Assembly (NCBI GenBank): GCA_002450255.1
Contig: DJYW01000042.1
Coordinates: 1 to 13,697, forward strand
Direction: 5' to 3'
DNA from: Gammaproteobacteria bacterium UBA6968
GTDB taxonomy: Bacteria > Pseudomonadota > Gammaproteobacteria > Pseudomonadales > Azotimanducaceae
Length of the DNA: 13,697 nucleotides
The notes under the pieces were generated by a model. It was not told the DNA's origin. It saw only the letters and a list, made by a program, of their open reading frames with translations, and did no database searches. Numbering within the stretch: position 1 is the stretch's first letter; each line of letters opens with the position of its first letter. Both the position numbers and the translations under genes were made by a program. This document shows positions 1-6,808 of this stretch, one piece after another.

Positions 1-747
1 TTCTAAACTGGTGTTCGGCAGCCCAGTCAGACCATGCGCTACCAGTTGAAACAATCGATTCGGATCCGCTCGGTCGGTGCGTTGAGAGACCCACGCGAGC
101 AATCGAGCGCGCCGCAGAACCAGAACCGTAGGCGCAAGAGCAATAAGCGCCACAATTAACCAAAGTACCGCACTGCCAATGCCCAGCGACTGCAACTGAT
201 TGCCAAGCATGGCACCGGCATTCGGATTATCCGCGAGCAAAGCAAGCACCAAGACGCCACCACCTGCCAACACCTGCAAGTCCATCACTCGAAACCACAA
301 CAACATCGCGGTTCCCCGCGGCAAAGGCAGCCCAAAATGAGACTTCAACAACACCGGAAAACTGACCTCGCCAGCCCGTGCGGGCAACACATGATTGAGT
401 AGATTATGTGTCAACATAACGCCGAGCATGCGCAACAGCGCGCGCGACGAGTCGCTCAGACTAGCCACTGCATTAGGTAAATGACGCAAATAACTGTACA
501 TGCGAACGGTTCGAAGAAAGTAACTGAGGCAGAGCAAGCCGATGCTACCAACCAACAAGCCGAGCTCGAGTTTTACCAGCGGCGCTAACACTGCGCGCCA
601 GTCGAGCAAATACTGGACCATAACGAGATAAGTGAACGCCACAGCAACGCCTAGCCATGCGCGCGGGCTTAGCTTTTTTAACCTTTCTGTCAGCACGGTT
701 GAATTTGCATCGTTGTCTTCATCCCAATCAGTACCTCGGCCGGACAC
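1..747 (-). CDS. Flippase-like integral membrane protein, UPF0104 / LPG-synthase TM family (3' truncated by window edge)
   Basis: The frame is open from 747 to base 1, giving 249 residues; the C-terminus lies outside the window. A charged N-terminus (about residues 1-30) is followed by hydrophobic segments near 31-48, 62-78, 104-120, 146-172 and 188-212. The segment LLNHVLPARAGE at about 116-127 matches the signature of the UPF0104/YbhN-like family (lysylphosphatidylglycerol synthase TM region), whose members translocate or modify lipids and often sit in polyprenyl-phosphate sugar loci. Family members are usually about 310-340 residues, so roughly a quarter is missing. The first start after an in-frame stop is GTG at 747; the next Met (residue 43) would remove the first membrane segment. 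An ATG seven codons upstream (766-768) is in frame but separated by TAG at 748-750. It is divergent from the GT2 glycosyltransferase, which suggests a role in lipid-linked sugar transport; that role is inferred. Confidence 0.82.
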   Translation of the reverse strand, partial: MSGRGTDWDEDNDANSTVLTERLKKLSPRAWLGVAVAFTYLVMVQYLLDWRAVLAPLVKLELGLLVGSIGLLCLSYFLRTVRMYSYLRHLPNAVASLSDSSRALLRMLGVMLTHNLLNHVLPARAGEVSFPVLLKSHFGLPLPRGTAMLLWFRVMDLQVLAGGGVLVLALLADNPNAGAMLGNQLQSLGIGSAVLWLIVALIALAPTVLVLRRARLLAWVSQRTDRADPNRLFQLVAHGLTGLPNTSLE

Positions 748-850
748 CTAATCCGACTTATCACGCATCTTAAAACCCTCGCATGATAAATGATCTAATA
801 GCGAGCCTGATACCGAGACCGCCGCTGGGCTTCACAACCAGGCCGATGAC

Positions 851-869
851 TGGTCCGTTAGTCGGACCA
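851..869. repeat. Perfect inverted repeat (7-bp stem, 5-nt loop)
   Basis: TGGTCCG at 851-857 pairs with CGGACCA at 863-869 across the loop TTAGT. There is no T-tract on either side, so it is not a standard intrinsic terminator. It lies about 100 bases upstream of the minus-strand flippase-like gene and could be an operator or an mRNA hairpin; its function is unknown. Confidence 0.5.
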
Positions 870-1129
870 ATTACTGCGTTTGCTGCAATTACTGGATTTA
901 CTGCACTAGAAGCTGAAGTACGAAGCGGGATAAAAACCGCAATAAAAACCCGCCAAAAACCGCTATAAGAATCTTCTTCTAACCCGGCTACTGTCAGGCA
1001 TTTTCCCGCAGTGACGGACAAAAGGCTGGCAGCGTCGTTCGGTCACACTGCGGCTTTAGCAAACACATGCCAAACGACCGCCACTGTGCGCAGCTATGAG
1101 CGCCACGGCAAATCAGGACACAATACCTG

Positions 1130-1154
1130 ACGATATTCATCGTGATATTATCAC
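1130..1154 (+). promoter_or_regulatory. Extended -10 promoter candidate with two overlapping palindromes (possible operator)
   Basis: TGATATTAT at 1143-1151 fits an extended -10 element (TG, one base, then TATTAT, a 5/6 match to TATAAT). It is embedded in the perfect palindrome GTGATA-T-TATCAC (1142-1154). Just upstream and overlapping lies ACGAT-ATTC-ATCGT (1130-1143). No good -35 was found, as is common for extended -10 promoters. It would drive the GT2 gene with a leader of about 65-70 bases. A symmetric site over the -10 suggests repressor binding; that part is inference. Confidence 0.4.
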
Positions 1155-1225
1155 CCAGGCCTGCATGGCACCGTCGTATGACCCAAGCGCTGCCTGCCGT
1201 ATTTCAACAAAATCTCGGAGAAATC

Positions 1226-2326
1226 ATGGGGAAAAAAACACAAGCCGGCGGTAGACAGCGGTTGTCCGTCGTCGTCCCCGTTTACAACGAAGAAGAGAAT
1301 GTCGCACCGCTTGTAGCCAGCGTGCACGAAGCGCTCGCGGACTACGCGCACGGGTGGGAACTGATCATTGTGGACGACGGTAGCTCCGATGGCACCTGGG
1401 GGGCACTAGAAAAAGCCTCTGCAAGCTACGGCGAGCACGTTCGCATCATCGAGCTTAACCGCAATTTTGGTCAAACCGCTGCACTTCAATCCGGGCTCGA
1501 TCAAACTCGCGGTGACTTGGTGGCTACCATGGATGGTGACTTACAGAACGACCCGCGCGACATTCCCGTGCTAATTGAAGAACTGCTTAACCGCGAGTTA
1601 GATATGGTGTCTGGCTGGCGCAAAGATCGCAAAGACAAAACCGTAACGCGCAAGATTCCATCCTATCTCGCCAATCGCCTGATTGGCCGTGTGACTGGCA
1701 TCAACATGCGTGACTACGGTTGTTCACTGAAAGTGTATCGCGCCGATGCCATCAAACGCCTTTCTTTATACGGCGACATGCATCGCTTCATTCCTGCCTG
1801 GGTCGCGGCCACCACCAAACCATCGCGAATCGCTGAAATTCCAGTACGCCACCACCCCAGAGTAGCGGGCAAATCGAAATACGATCTAAGCCGCGTGTCC
1901 GCCGTGTTAGTCGATTTGATTTCGGTATTTTTCTTTTTACGCTACGAAGCCCGGCCCGGCCATTTTTTCGGCGGCATTGGCCTATCTCTCGGCGGCTTAT
2001 CAACATTGATCTTCACATATTTAGGCTTCATCAAATTTGCCGTCGGCGAAGACATTGGCAATCGTCCGTTACTGACCGTCGCGGTGGTCATGGCTATCGC
2101 CGCCGTCCAGCTACTAACAGTCGGCGTCCTGGCCGAAATGATGACTCGCACCTACTTCGAGGCCGGCAAACAAAAATCATATGTGATTCGAAGCCGCCAA
2201 AAGCCTACAGAGGACCAGTGGTTTAAGCGCGAGCCAGGCGATTTTGGCACGACCAGCCGGCCAACCACGGCTGCGAATGGTCGCGACGGTGGTCGTGACT
2301 ACATCGACGCTAACGCGGATGCTTAG
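1226..2326 (+). CDS. DPM1/ArnC-like GT2 glycosyltransferase with two C-terminal membrane segments
   Basis: This is predicted to transfer a sugar from a nucleotide donor to undecaprenyl or another polyprenyl phosphate at the cytoplasmic face of the inner membrane. The 366-residue product has an N-terminal GT-A fold: SVVVPVYNEEENV at 14-26, DDGSSDGT at 50-57, and the metal/nucleotide-binding DGDLQNDP at 103-110. The RHHPRVAGKSKYDLSR motif at 208-223 is typical of DPM1-type enzymes. Two hydrophobic hairpins (about 247-272 and 280-305) anchor it, as in ArnC/GtrB-like proteins, and a polar tail of about 60 residues follows. ATG 1226 is chosen because CGGAG lies just upstream and the DPM1 domain begins soon after. 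A GTG at 1142 extends the frame but lies in the promoter-like palindrome. The ArnT-like gene follows after 128 bases, so the pair probably makes and uses the same lipid-linked sugar. The sugar cannot be told from sequence. Confidence 0.92.
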   Translation: MGKKTQAGGRQRLSVVVPVYNEEENVAPLVASVHEALADYAHGWELIIVDDGSSDGTWGALEKASASYGEHVRIIELNRNFGQTAALQSGLDQTRGDLVATMDGDLQNDPRDIPVLIEELLNRELDMVSGWRKDRKDKTVTRKIPSYLANRLIGRVTGINMRDYGCSLKVYRADAIKRLSLYGDMHRFIPAWVAATTKPSRIAEIPVRHHPRVAGKSKYDLSRVSAVLVDLISVFFFLRYEARPGHFFGGIGLSLGGLSTLIFTYLGFIKFAVGEDIGNRPLLTVAVVMAIAAVQLLTVGVLAEMMTRTYFEAGKQKSYVIRSRQKPTEDQWFKREPGDFGTTSRPTTAANGRDGGRDYIDANADA

Positions 2327-2454
2327 TGACTTCAGTAAACGGCGGAGCCTACCCGGTTCTGCCCGACCCAATCTCGCTACCCATACTCCGTACTCAGCAG
2401 TGTCGCGGGACTGCAAGCTGTAGCGTTAGCTCTTGACCATCGTACCCTGACTCT

Positions 2455-4140
2455 ATGCGCCTAATGAAACCTTTCCAATCGGTTAGCATGCTGCGCCTTA
2501 CTGCGGCGTTCTGCGTTGCAATCGGTTTTTTTCTGAACCTGGGCGGATGGCCGTTATTCGATGTCGATGAGGGCGCATTCAGTGCTGCTACAAGCGAAAT
2601 GCTTCGCTCCGGAAATTGGATCACTACCTACAACTATGGCGTGCCGCGCTTCGACAAGCCAATCCTGATTTACTGGGCGCAAGCGCTAAGCGTAACGTTA
2701 TTTGGCAGTAACGAATGGGCCTTCCGCTTGCCTTCTGCACTTGCCGCCGCCATTTGGGCTTGGGTGTTGTGGCGTTTTGCTAGGGAAAATCTCGGCGATG
2801 CACTTGCCTTGCGCGCGGTAGCGCTGTTGTCTCTCAGTCTGGGGTCGCTTGGCATCGCCCGCTTTGCTTCTGCGGATGCTTTGCTAAACCTATGGCTGGC
2901 TCTGGCCTTTTGCGACTTATATCGCTACTGGAAGCAGCCGAAACCAGGCCTGCGCGCACGCATCTTTTTGTGGCTCGCGTTGGGTGCGTTGACCAAAGGC
3001 CCAATTGGTATGTTGATCCCTTTTGTAAGCGGGTTTTTGTTTTACGCGTCGAGCGGCAAACTCAAAATATTTCTGAATTCGGTATGCAACCCATACGGCT
3101 GGGCAATTCTGATTGCAGTCGCCGCCCCCTGGTATATCGCGGCTTATCTGGACCAAGGGCAAGCCTTTATCGATGGTTTCATCATGCAACACAACGTAGG
3201 CCGCTTTACCGAAACGTTAGAGGGTCACGGCGGCAACTGGCTCTATTACCTACCCGCGCTTGTGCTTTTGGTTTTACCCTACAGTGGCTTACTGGTGGCG
3301 CGTCTTGCGCAACGGCCGCTGATCCGCATCGACCCAATAGAACGCTACTGCGTACTGACATTCAGCTTTGTATTTCTGTTCTTCTCAATGTCAAGCACTC
3401 AGCTGCCGCACTACTTACTCTACGCCATGACGCCTTTATGCCTATTGTTAGCAAATGCCTCGGCAGGTGTCCGCTCCGCTACGCTGGTCTATCTCCCGGC
3501 AGTGTTGCTGTTACTGCTATTTGCTGCCTTACCCGAACTCTGCCGCGTTGTTGCCGGCGACATCGCCAACGCCCAGCAACGCGCTGCTATCGAACTGGCG
3601 GGAGAACACGCCGGTCCGGCCTACTACGCAATAACAGCCATTGGCGTCGTCACAGTAATTGCCTTGTGGTGTTACTACAGGCGTCATCCCGAGGGGGGCT
3701 TTATCAAACTCGGGCTCGTACAAGCCTTCGTTTTGGTGCTCGCGGCGCTGCCGTTTTTGGGACAGACCTTGCAAGGCCCAATCAAAGAGGCCGCGTTATT
3801 CGCGGCACAGTTGCCCGCCCTAAAACCGGCTCAGTTGCTAGCAAATGAGCAAGCATTCCCAAAAGCAGAAACAGAAGTCGAAGAAGCAGCACAGGAAGAG
3901 CGAGAACAGAACACCCTCGGCGCAGCGTGGCAAGCCAAGACAGTCGTGTTACATAAAGCGCATCTGCCGAGCTTGATCACATATAGCGAACTCAACATCG
4001 TGCGACGCACGCCCCGGCCCTGCGAACACGTGATCACCCGGATTCAGCACATCGACACCCTGCCGAAACATACGCTGCTATTCAACCGCGGAGGGATCGT
4101 CGTTGCGGCGATCGATTGTCCTAGCGCTGCCGATTTGTAA
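2455..4140 (+). CDS. ArnT-like membrane glycosyltransferase (GT83/PMT superfamily)
   Basis: A GT-C fold enzyme predicted to move a sugar from polyprenyl phosphate to an acceptor such as lipid A or another envelope glycan on the periplasmic side. The 561-residue protein has about a dozen hydrophobic segments. The acidic catalytic loop FDVDEGAFSAAT lies at 35-46, after the first membrane helix. RFDKPILIYW (65-74) and LTKGPIG (179-185) are hallmarks of the ArnT/PMT_2 family. A soluble C-terminal part begins near 455 and includes a Glu-rich stretch (about 470-486). Length is close to E. coli ArnT (550), but the substrate need not be aminoarabinose. No clear Shine-Dalgarno precedes ATG 2455; ATG 2464 is an alternative. 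It follows the GT2 gene on the same strand and converges on the PAP2 gene 13 bases downstream. Confidence 0.9.
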   Translation: MRLMKPFQSVSMLRLTAAFCVAIGFFLNLGGWPLFDVDEGAFSAATSEMLRSGNWITTYNYGVPRFDKPILIYWAQALSVTLFGSNEWAFRLPSALAAAIWAWVLWRFARENLGDALALRAVALLSLSLGSLGIARFASADALLNLWLALAFCDLYRYWKQPKPGLRARIFLWLALGALTKGPIGMLIPFVSGFLFYASSGKLKIFLNSVCNPYGWAILIAVAAPWYIAAYLDQGQAFIDGFIMQHNVGRFTETLEGHGGNWLYYLPALVLLVLPYSGLLVARLAQRPLIRIDPIERYCVLTFSFVFLFFSMSSTQLPHYLLYAMTPLCLLLANASAGVRSATLVYLPAVLLLLLFAALPELCRVVAGDIANAQQRAAIELAGEHAGPAYYAITAIGVVTVIALWCYYRRHPEGGFIKLGLVQAFVLVLAALPFLGQTLQGPIKEAALFAAQLPALKPAQLLANEQAFPKAETEVEEAAQEEREQNTLGAAWQAKTVVLHKAHLPSLITYSELNIVRRTPRPCEHVITRIQHIDTLPKHTLLFNRGGIVVAAIDCPSAADL

Positions 4141-4153
4141 TCCGTCACAGCTG

Positions 4154-4846
4154 CTAACGCGACGACAAACCTTCCGGTTCGTTCGGCAGCGGCCAGAAAC
4201 GAAGCGTTAGCATACCGGCAATTCCGCCGATAAATGCGCCGGTCAAAACGTCCGACGGCCAGTGCGCGCCCACCGCAATTCTCGATAATCCCATCAGCAC
4301 GGCAAACGACCAAATCGTATATCGCAGCCACGCAGGTGCGCATAGTGCGGCCAATATGACTGCACCGGTAAAAATGTCCGCGCTATGCCCAGATGGAAAC
4401 GAATGCCAAGCGGAGTCGAACTTCCAGCCGGTCCATTCGCCCGGCGACTCACTGCCCGGCCGCCCCCGGCCTGTAGCCATTTTAAGCAAACGAACCGTGA
4501 CAAAGGCGCCGAACATTTGCGCCACTAGATAGCGCCAGAACAGCGCTCTAAGAATTACTCGGCGAGTGCGTACCCCAATTAACAGCGCGCCAACAAATAA
4601 GGCGTAAAAACAGTATAAGCCTGCATCCGTTACGACTTTAAAAAACGCATCCCAAGGTCCACTACTAATGTCTGCGCGGAGCTGCTGTGCCCACAGGATT
4701 TCATCCCAACCACCGGCGCCGTGCATTAACAGGATACAAACCAGTACCACCGCTAACCCAACAAGCACCGGCACAACGCGCGCAATCAACTGCTCCGGCG
4801 TGGGCGGTTTTATTGCTATATGAGGAAGATGACGAGACTCAAGCAT
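4154..4846 (-). CDS. PAP2-family membrane phosphatase (PSGH type)
   Basis: A 230-residue integral membrane acid phosphatase of the PAP2/PgpB superfamily, which acts on lipid phosphates or pyrophosphates (undecaprenyl-PP, phosphatidylglycerol phosphate, lipid A). All three motifs are intact: K122-X6-R129-P130, PSGH at 151-154 and S188-R189-X5-H195-X3-D199. Hydrophobic segments lie near 24-42, 72-92, 105-122, 156-170, 174-190 and 200-216. The start is ATG at 4844-4846, one arm of a perfect palindrome whose other arm carries an ATG for the divergent lptF, so the two frames overlap by 27 bases at most. No strong ribosome binding site was seen. Context with two ArnT-like enzymes and LptF suggests lipid A or polyprenyl carrier dephosphorylation; the substrate is inferred. 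Confidence 0.9.
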   Translation of the reverse strand: MLESRHLPHIAIKPPTPEQLIARVVPVLVGLAVVLVCILLMHGAGGWDEILWAQQLRADISSGPWDAFFKVVTDAGLYCFYALFVGALLIGVRTRRVILRALFWRYLVAQMFGAFVTVRLLKMATGRGRPGSESPGEWTGWKFDSAWHSFPSGHSADIFTGAVILAALCAPAWLRYTIWSFAVLMGLSRIAVGAHWPSDVLTGAFIGGIAGMLTLRFWPLPNEPEGLSSR

Positions 4847-6109
4847 AATGACATTATGGCATCTGCCACCGTAAAAGCGGATGCCAAATATGGCTTCGAA
4901 GGCCAGGCTCGGCTTGTCCCCATTTCAAGACCCAGCAACGCTGATGAGAATTGGGATAAAAGCGTGCGCTATGCAATCAGCAGTCAAGTGGCCGTAGAGC
5001 GAATTGCCGACCATGAACCGAGCGAGATTTTTTTGAGCATTGCCAACCGTTACATACAACAGCAATTGATCGCGAGCTTCGCGACGCTATGCTTGTTTTT
5101 TACGCTGGTTGCGCTCGGCAATTACCTAACAATGTTTACCGAAAAAGCTGTCGCCGGACAGTTGCCTCGCGAAGAAGTGATGGCAATTGTGCTACTCCGC
5201 CTGCCGGAGGTTCTGCAATTAGTCATCCCCATTTGCAGTTTTTTAGCACTCACGTACACCCTTAGCCGCCTCCACGCTTCGCAGGAGTTGACCGCCCTTT
5301 TGTCGCTTGGCTTAACCGTAAACCGCTTGCTGATTTGGCTCGCGCCCAGCGTTGTAATGGTCGCCACAGGGGTCGCGCTACTCACGTTCCTGGTCACGCC
5401 AAGCGCCCGCGATCATTTGGATCAGTCGCTGACTCGGGCACAAGGCCAAGCCGCACTGGTCGCATTTCGGCCGGGTGAGTTTTTTAGTTTCGATGCTGGC
5501 GATGTGGTTACCTTCACTGGTAGTACTGACGCCAACAACCTGAAAAACTTATTCATTCGACAGCAACTCCCACAAAACCAACAACTACTGATTTGGGCCG
5601 CAGCGGGCAAACGCACCCAGGTCGAGGCTTCCGGCGAACAGAGCTTGCAGCTTTCCGACGGTCATCAATATCAGTGGGTGCCAGGACAACTTAACCCGCA
5701 AATCATGAGCTTTAAGACGCTGGAAATCCGCCTGCCTGCGACGGTCCAGTTACGGCAAAAGGACTACCAACCTGAGCTTGAAGGCCGCAAAACCTTCAGT
5801 CTCGGTGAGTCTGCCGAGGAACGAGGTGAACTCTATTGGCGCATCGCACTACCCCTGTTCACGCTGGTCGGCGCGCTGTTGGCAATCGGCGTCTCATACG
5901 TTCGCCCGCGCCAAGATGCTATGGCAACCTTCCCAAGAGCCTTGGCTTATCTAGTGGCCTATTACCTCGCCATAACCGCCAGTCGTTGGTGGGTAGAACA
6001 ACAGGTGGTTCCAGATTGGCTGAGCTTTAGCACGGTGCACGTGGCTTTTCTGCTCCTGGGCTGGCGAACGCTGAATGTTTTGCGGCGTCCTGCGGATCCA
6101 GCGCGATAG
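4820..6109 (+). CDS. lptF: LPS export ABC transporter permease LptF, with N-terminal extension and no adjacent lptG
   Basis: LptF is one of two membrane subunits of the LptB2FG complex that extracts LPS from the inner membrane. The pattern is right: an N-terminal helix pair after ANRYIQQQLIASF (about 75-87), TEKAVAGQLPREEV (112-125), LHASQELTALLSLG (150-163), a periplasmic beta-jellyroll region (about 205-325) and two or three C-terminal helices (about 340-425). The frame gives 429 residues, about 70 longer than typical LptF, because a soluble stretch precedes the first helix. Starts are ambiguous: ATG 4820, ATG 4856 inside the palindrome, or TTG 5033 with an upstream GAGCGAG, which would give a normal 358-residue protein. 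LptF is usually followed by lptG, but here a minus-strand PAP2 gene follows 30 bases on. Both flanking phosphatases point the opposite way. Confidence 0.9.
   Translation: MRKMTRLKHNDIMASATVKADAKYGFEGQARLVPISRPSNADENWDKSVRYAISSQVAVERIADHEPSEIFLSIANRYIQQQLIASFATLCLFFTLVALGNYLTMFTEKAVAGQLPREEVMAIVLLRLPEVLQLVIPICSFLALTYTLSRLHASQELTALLSLGLTVNRLLIWLAPSVVMVATGVALLTFLVTPSARDHLDQSLTRAQGQAALVAFRPGEFFSFDAGDVVTFTGSTDANNLKNLFIRQQLPQNQQLLIWAAAGKRTQVEASGEQSLQLSDGHQYQWVPGQLNPQIMSFKTLEIRLPATVQLRQKDYQPELEGRKTFSLGESAEERGELYWRIALPLFTLVGALLAIGVSYVRPRQDAMATFPRALAYLVAYYLAITASRWWVEQQVVPDWLSFSTVHVAFLLLGWRTLNVLRRPADPAR
4844..4858. repeat. Perfect palindrome carrying divergent start codons
   Basis: CATAATG-A-CATTATG is a perfect 7+7 inverted repeat around one central base. 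Its left arm read on the minus strand is the ATG of the PAP2 gene (4846); its right arm is an ATG in the lptF frame (4856). It could be an operator for both genes or a coincidence of two AT-rich starts. Confidence 0.65.
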
Positions 6110-6139
6110 CCACATGGCCAGTGCTCGAGTGCCACCGGG

Positions 6140-6808
6140 TTAGCGTGGTGGCGAGAGCCGTCGCCAACGTGCTAGCGGGAGCGCTAGCCAATAGACTATC
6201 CAAAACGCAAACACCACATCGGAAGCGTAGTGATTACCCTGCATCACTCGACCCAAGCCGACCAACAGACCAATCGCAATACCTAGCTGGAAATAACGTC
6301 GTCGACCCGTCACCCAGGCTAAACCGATAAACCAAAACCCCAGCGCCGCATGACCACTAACAAACGAACAATTGCTTTTGCATGCTCCGGAGAAGTCTAA
6401 AAAATCCTGGTGCTGCGCCGAACCGCCAAACATCTGCGTATCGTTAGGTCGTTCGCGTCCAGACGTTTTTTTAACCACCTCATTCACTGCCAGGCCCGGC
6501 CCTAGTAACAAAAGCACCAACAGAAACAGCACTTTGCTCCGTACCGAGTCGGCATGCTGCCCGGAATTACGAACTCGGTTAAAAGTGTATACGGCACTCA
6601 AGATCAGTAATATCGGCCACTGTAAGACCGCGAAGGTCCGGTACAGACCCTGCACCCAAAACACATCCGCCCAAATGAAAGGATTGGTGCCAGCAGCCAT
6701 CGGGTCATAAAACAACGTGGTAATCGAGTAGTCGATCTGCGGGAAAAACACAAATAAAGCCACGCAGAGCGCGAACAACATCGTATCTCGGCGCAACCAC
6801 TTATTCAT
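6140..6808 (-). CDS. PAP2-family phosphatase, FVSGH type (lipid A phosphatase-like)
   Basis: A 222-residue membrane phosphatase of the PAP2 superfamily. Motifs are K113-X6-R120-P121, FVSGH at 149-153 and R187-X5-H193-X3-D197. A loop with Cys143 and Cys147 (GACKSNCSF) precedes the second motif. The FVSGH form with preceding cysteines resembles LpxE/LpxF-like lipid A phosphatase relatives more than PgpB; this is family knowledge from memory and the substrate is inferred. Hydrophobic segments lie near 9-23, 62-76, 92-112, 155-167, 174-188 and 197-213. The start is ATG 6806-6808, with AGAGG six bases upstream; a TTG two codons earlier is less likely. The start overlaps the stop of the upstream glycosyltransferase (6801-6808), indicating translational coupling. 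Confidence 0.9.
   Translation of the reverse strand: MNKWLRRDTMLFALCVALFVFFPQIDYSITTLFYDPMAAGTNPFIWADVFWVQGLYRTFAVLQWPILLILSAVYTFNRVRNSGQHADSVRSKVLFLLVLLLLGPGLAVNEVVKKTSGRERPNDTQMFGGSAQHQDFLDFSGACKSNCSFVSGHAALGFWFIGLAWVTGRRRYFQLGIAIGLLVGLGRVMQGNHYASDVVFAFWIVYWLALPLARWRRLSPPR
6171..6188. repeat. Perfect inverted repeat (7-bp stem, 4-nt loop) in the 3' end of the PAP2 gene
   Basis: GCTAGCG at 6171-6177 pairs with CGCTAGC at 6182-6188 around GGAG. It lies in the last coding codons of the minus-strand phosphatase and about 60 bases past the lptF stop. A hairpin between convergent genes could slow read-through from lptF, but no T-tract follows on either strand. Confidence 0.45.

Larger units (their letters stand above)
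748..1225. other. Divergent intergenic region between flippase-like gene and GT2 gene
   Basis: About 480 bases hold no convincing gene. They contain a hairpin at 851-869, short direct repeats (AATTACTG at 869-876 and 887-894), an A-rich stretch with repeated AAAAACC words around 932-960, and a pair of short palindromes at 1130-1154 next to a promoter-like element. Two small open frames exist (783-968 on + and 770-1021 on -). Neither has a recognisable family or ribosome binding site; they are discussed under findings and rejections. Confidence 0.6.

Noticed and set aside
900..965. Repeated AAAAACC words as a possible CRISPR or direct-repeat array
   Set aside because: The units are short, irregular and without spacers of constant length.
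770..1021. 83-codon minus-strand frame ending just before the flippase-like gene
   Set aside because: TTG start, no ribosome binding site and no recognisable family; its composition follows local repeats. Its stop is four bases from the upstream ATG, which is why it was considered as an operon partner.
1142..1225. 28-residue N-terminal extension of the GT2 enzyme from GTG 1142
   Set aside because: The GTG falls within a palindrome and promoter-like element, while ATG 1226 has a Shine-Dalgarno and fits the family.
2892..3848. 318-codon plus-strand frame
   Set aside because: It lies wholly inside the ArnT-like gene in another frame; the product is rich in Arg, Cys and Ser with no domain, a typical shadow.
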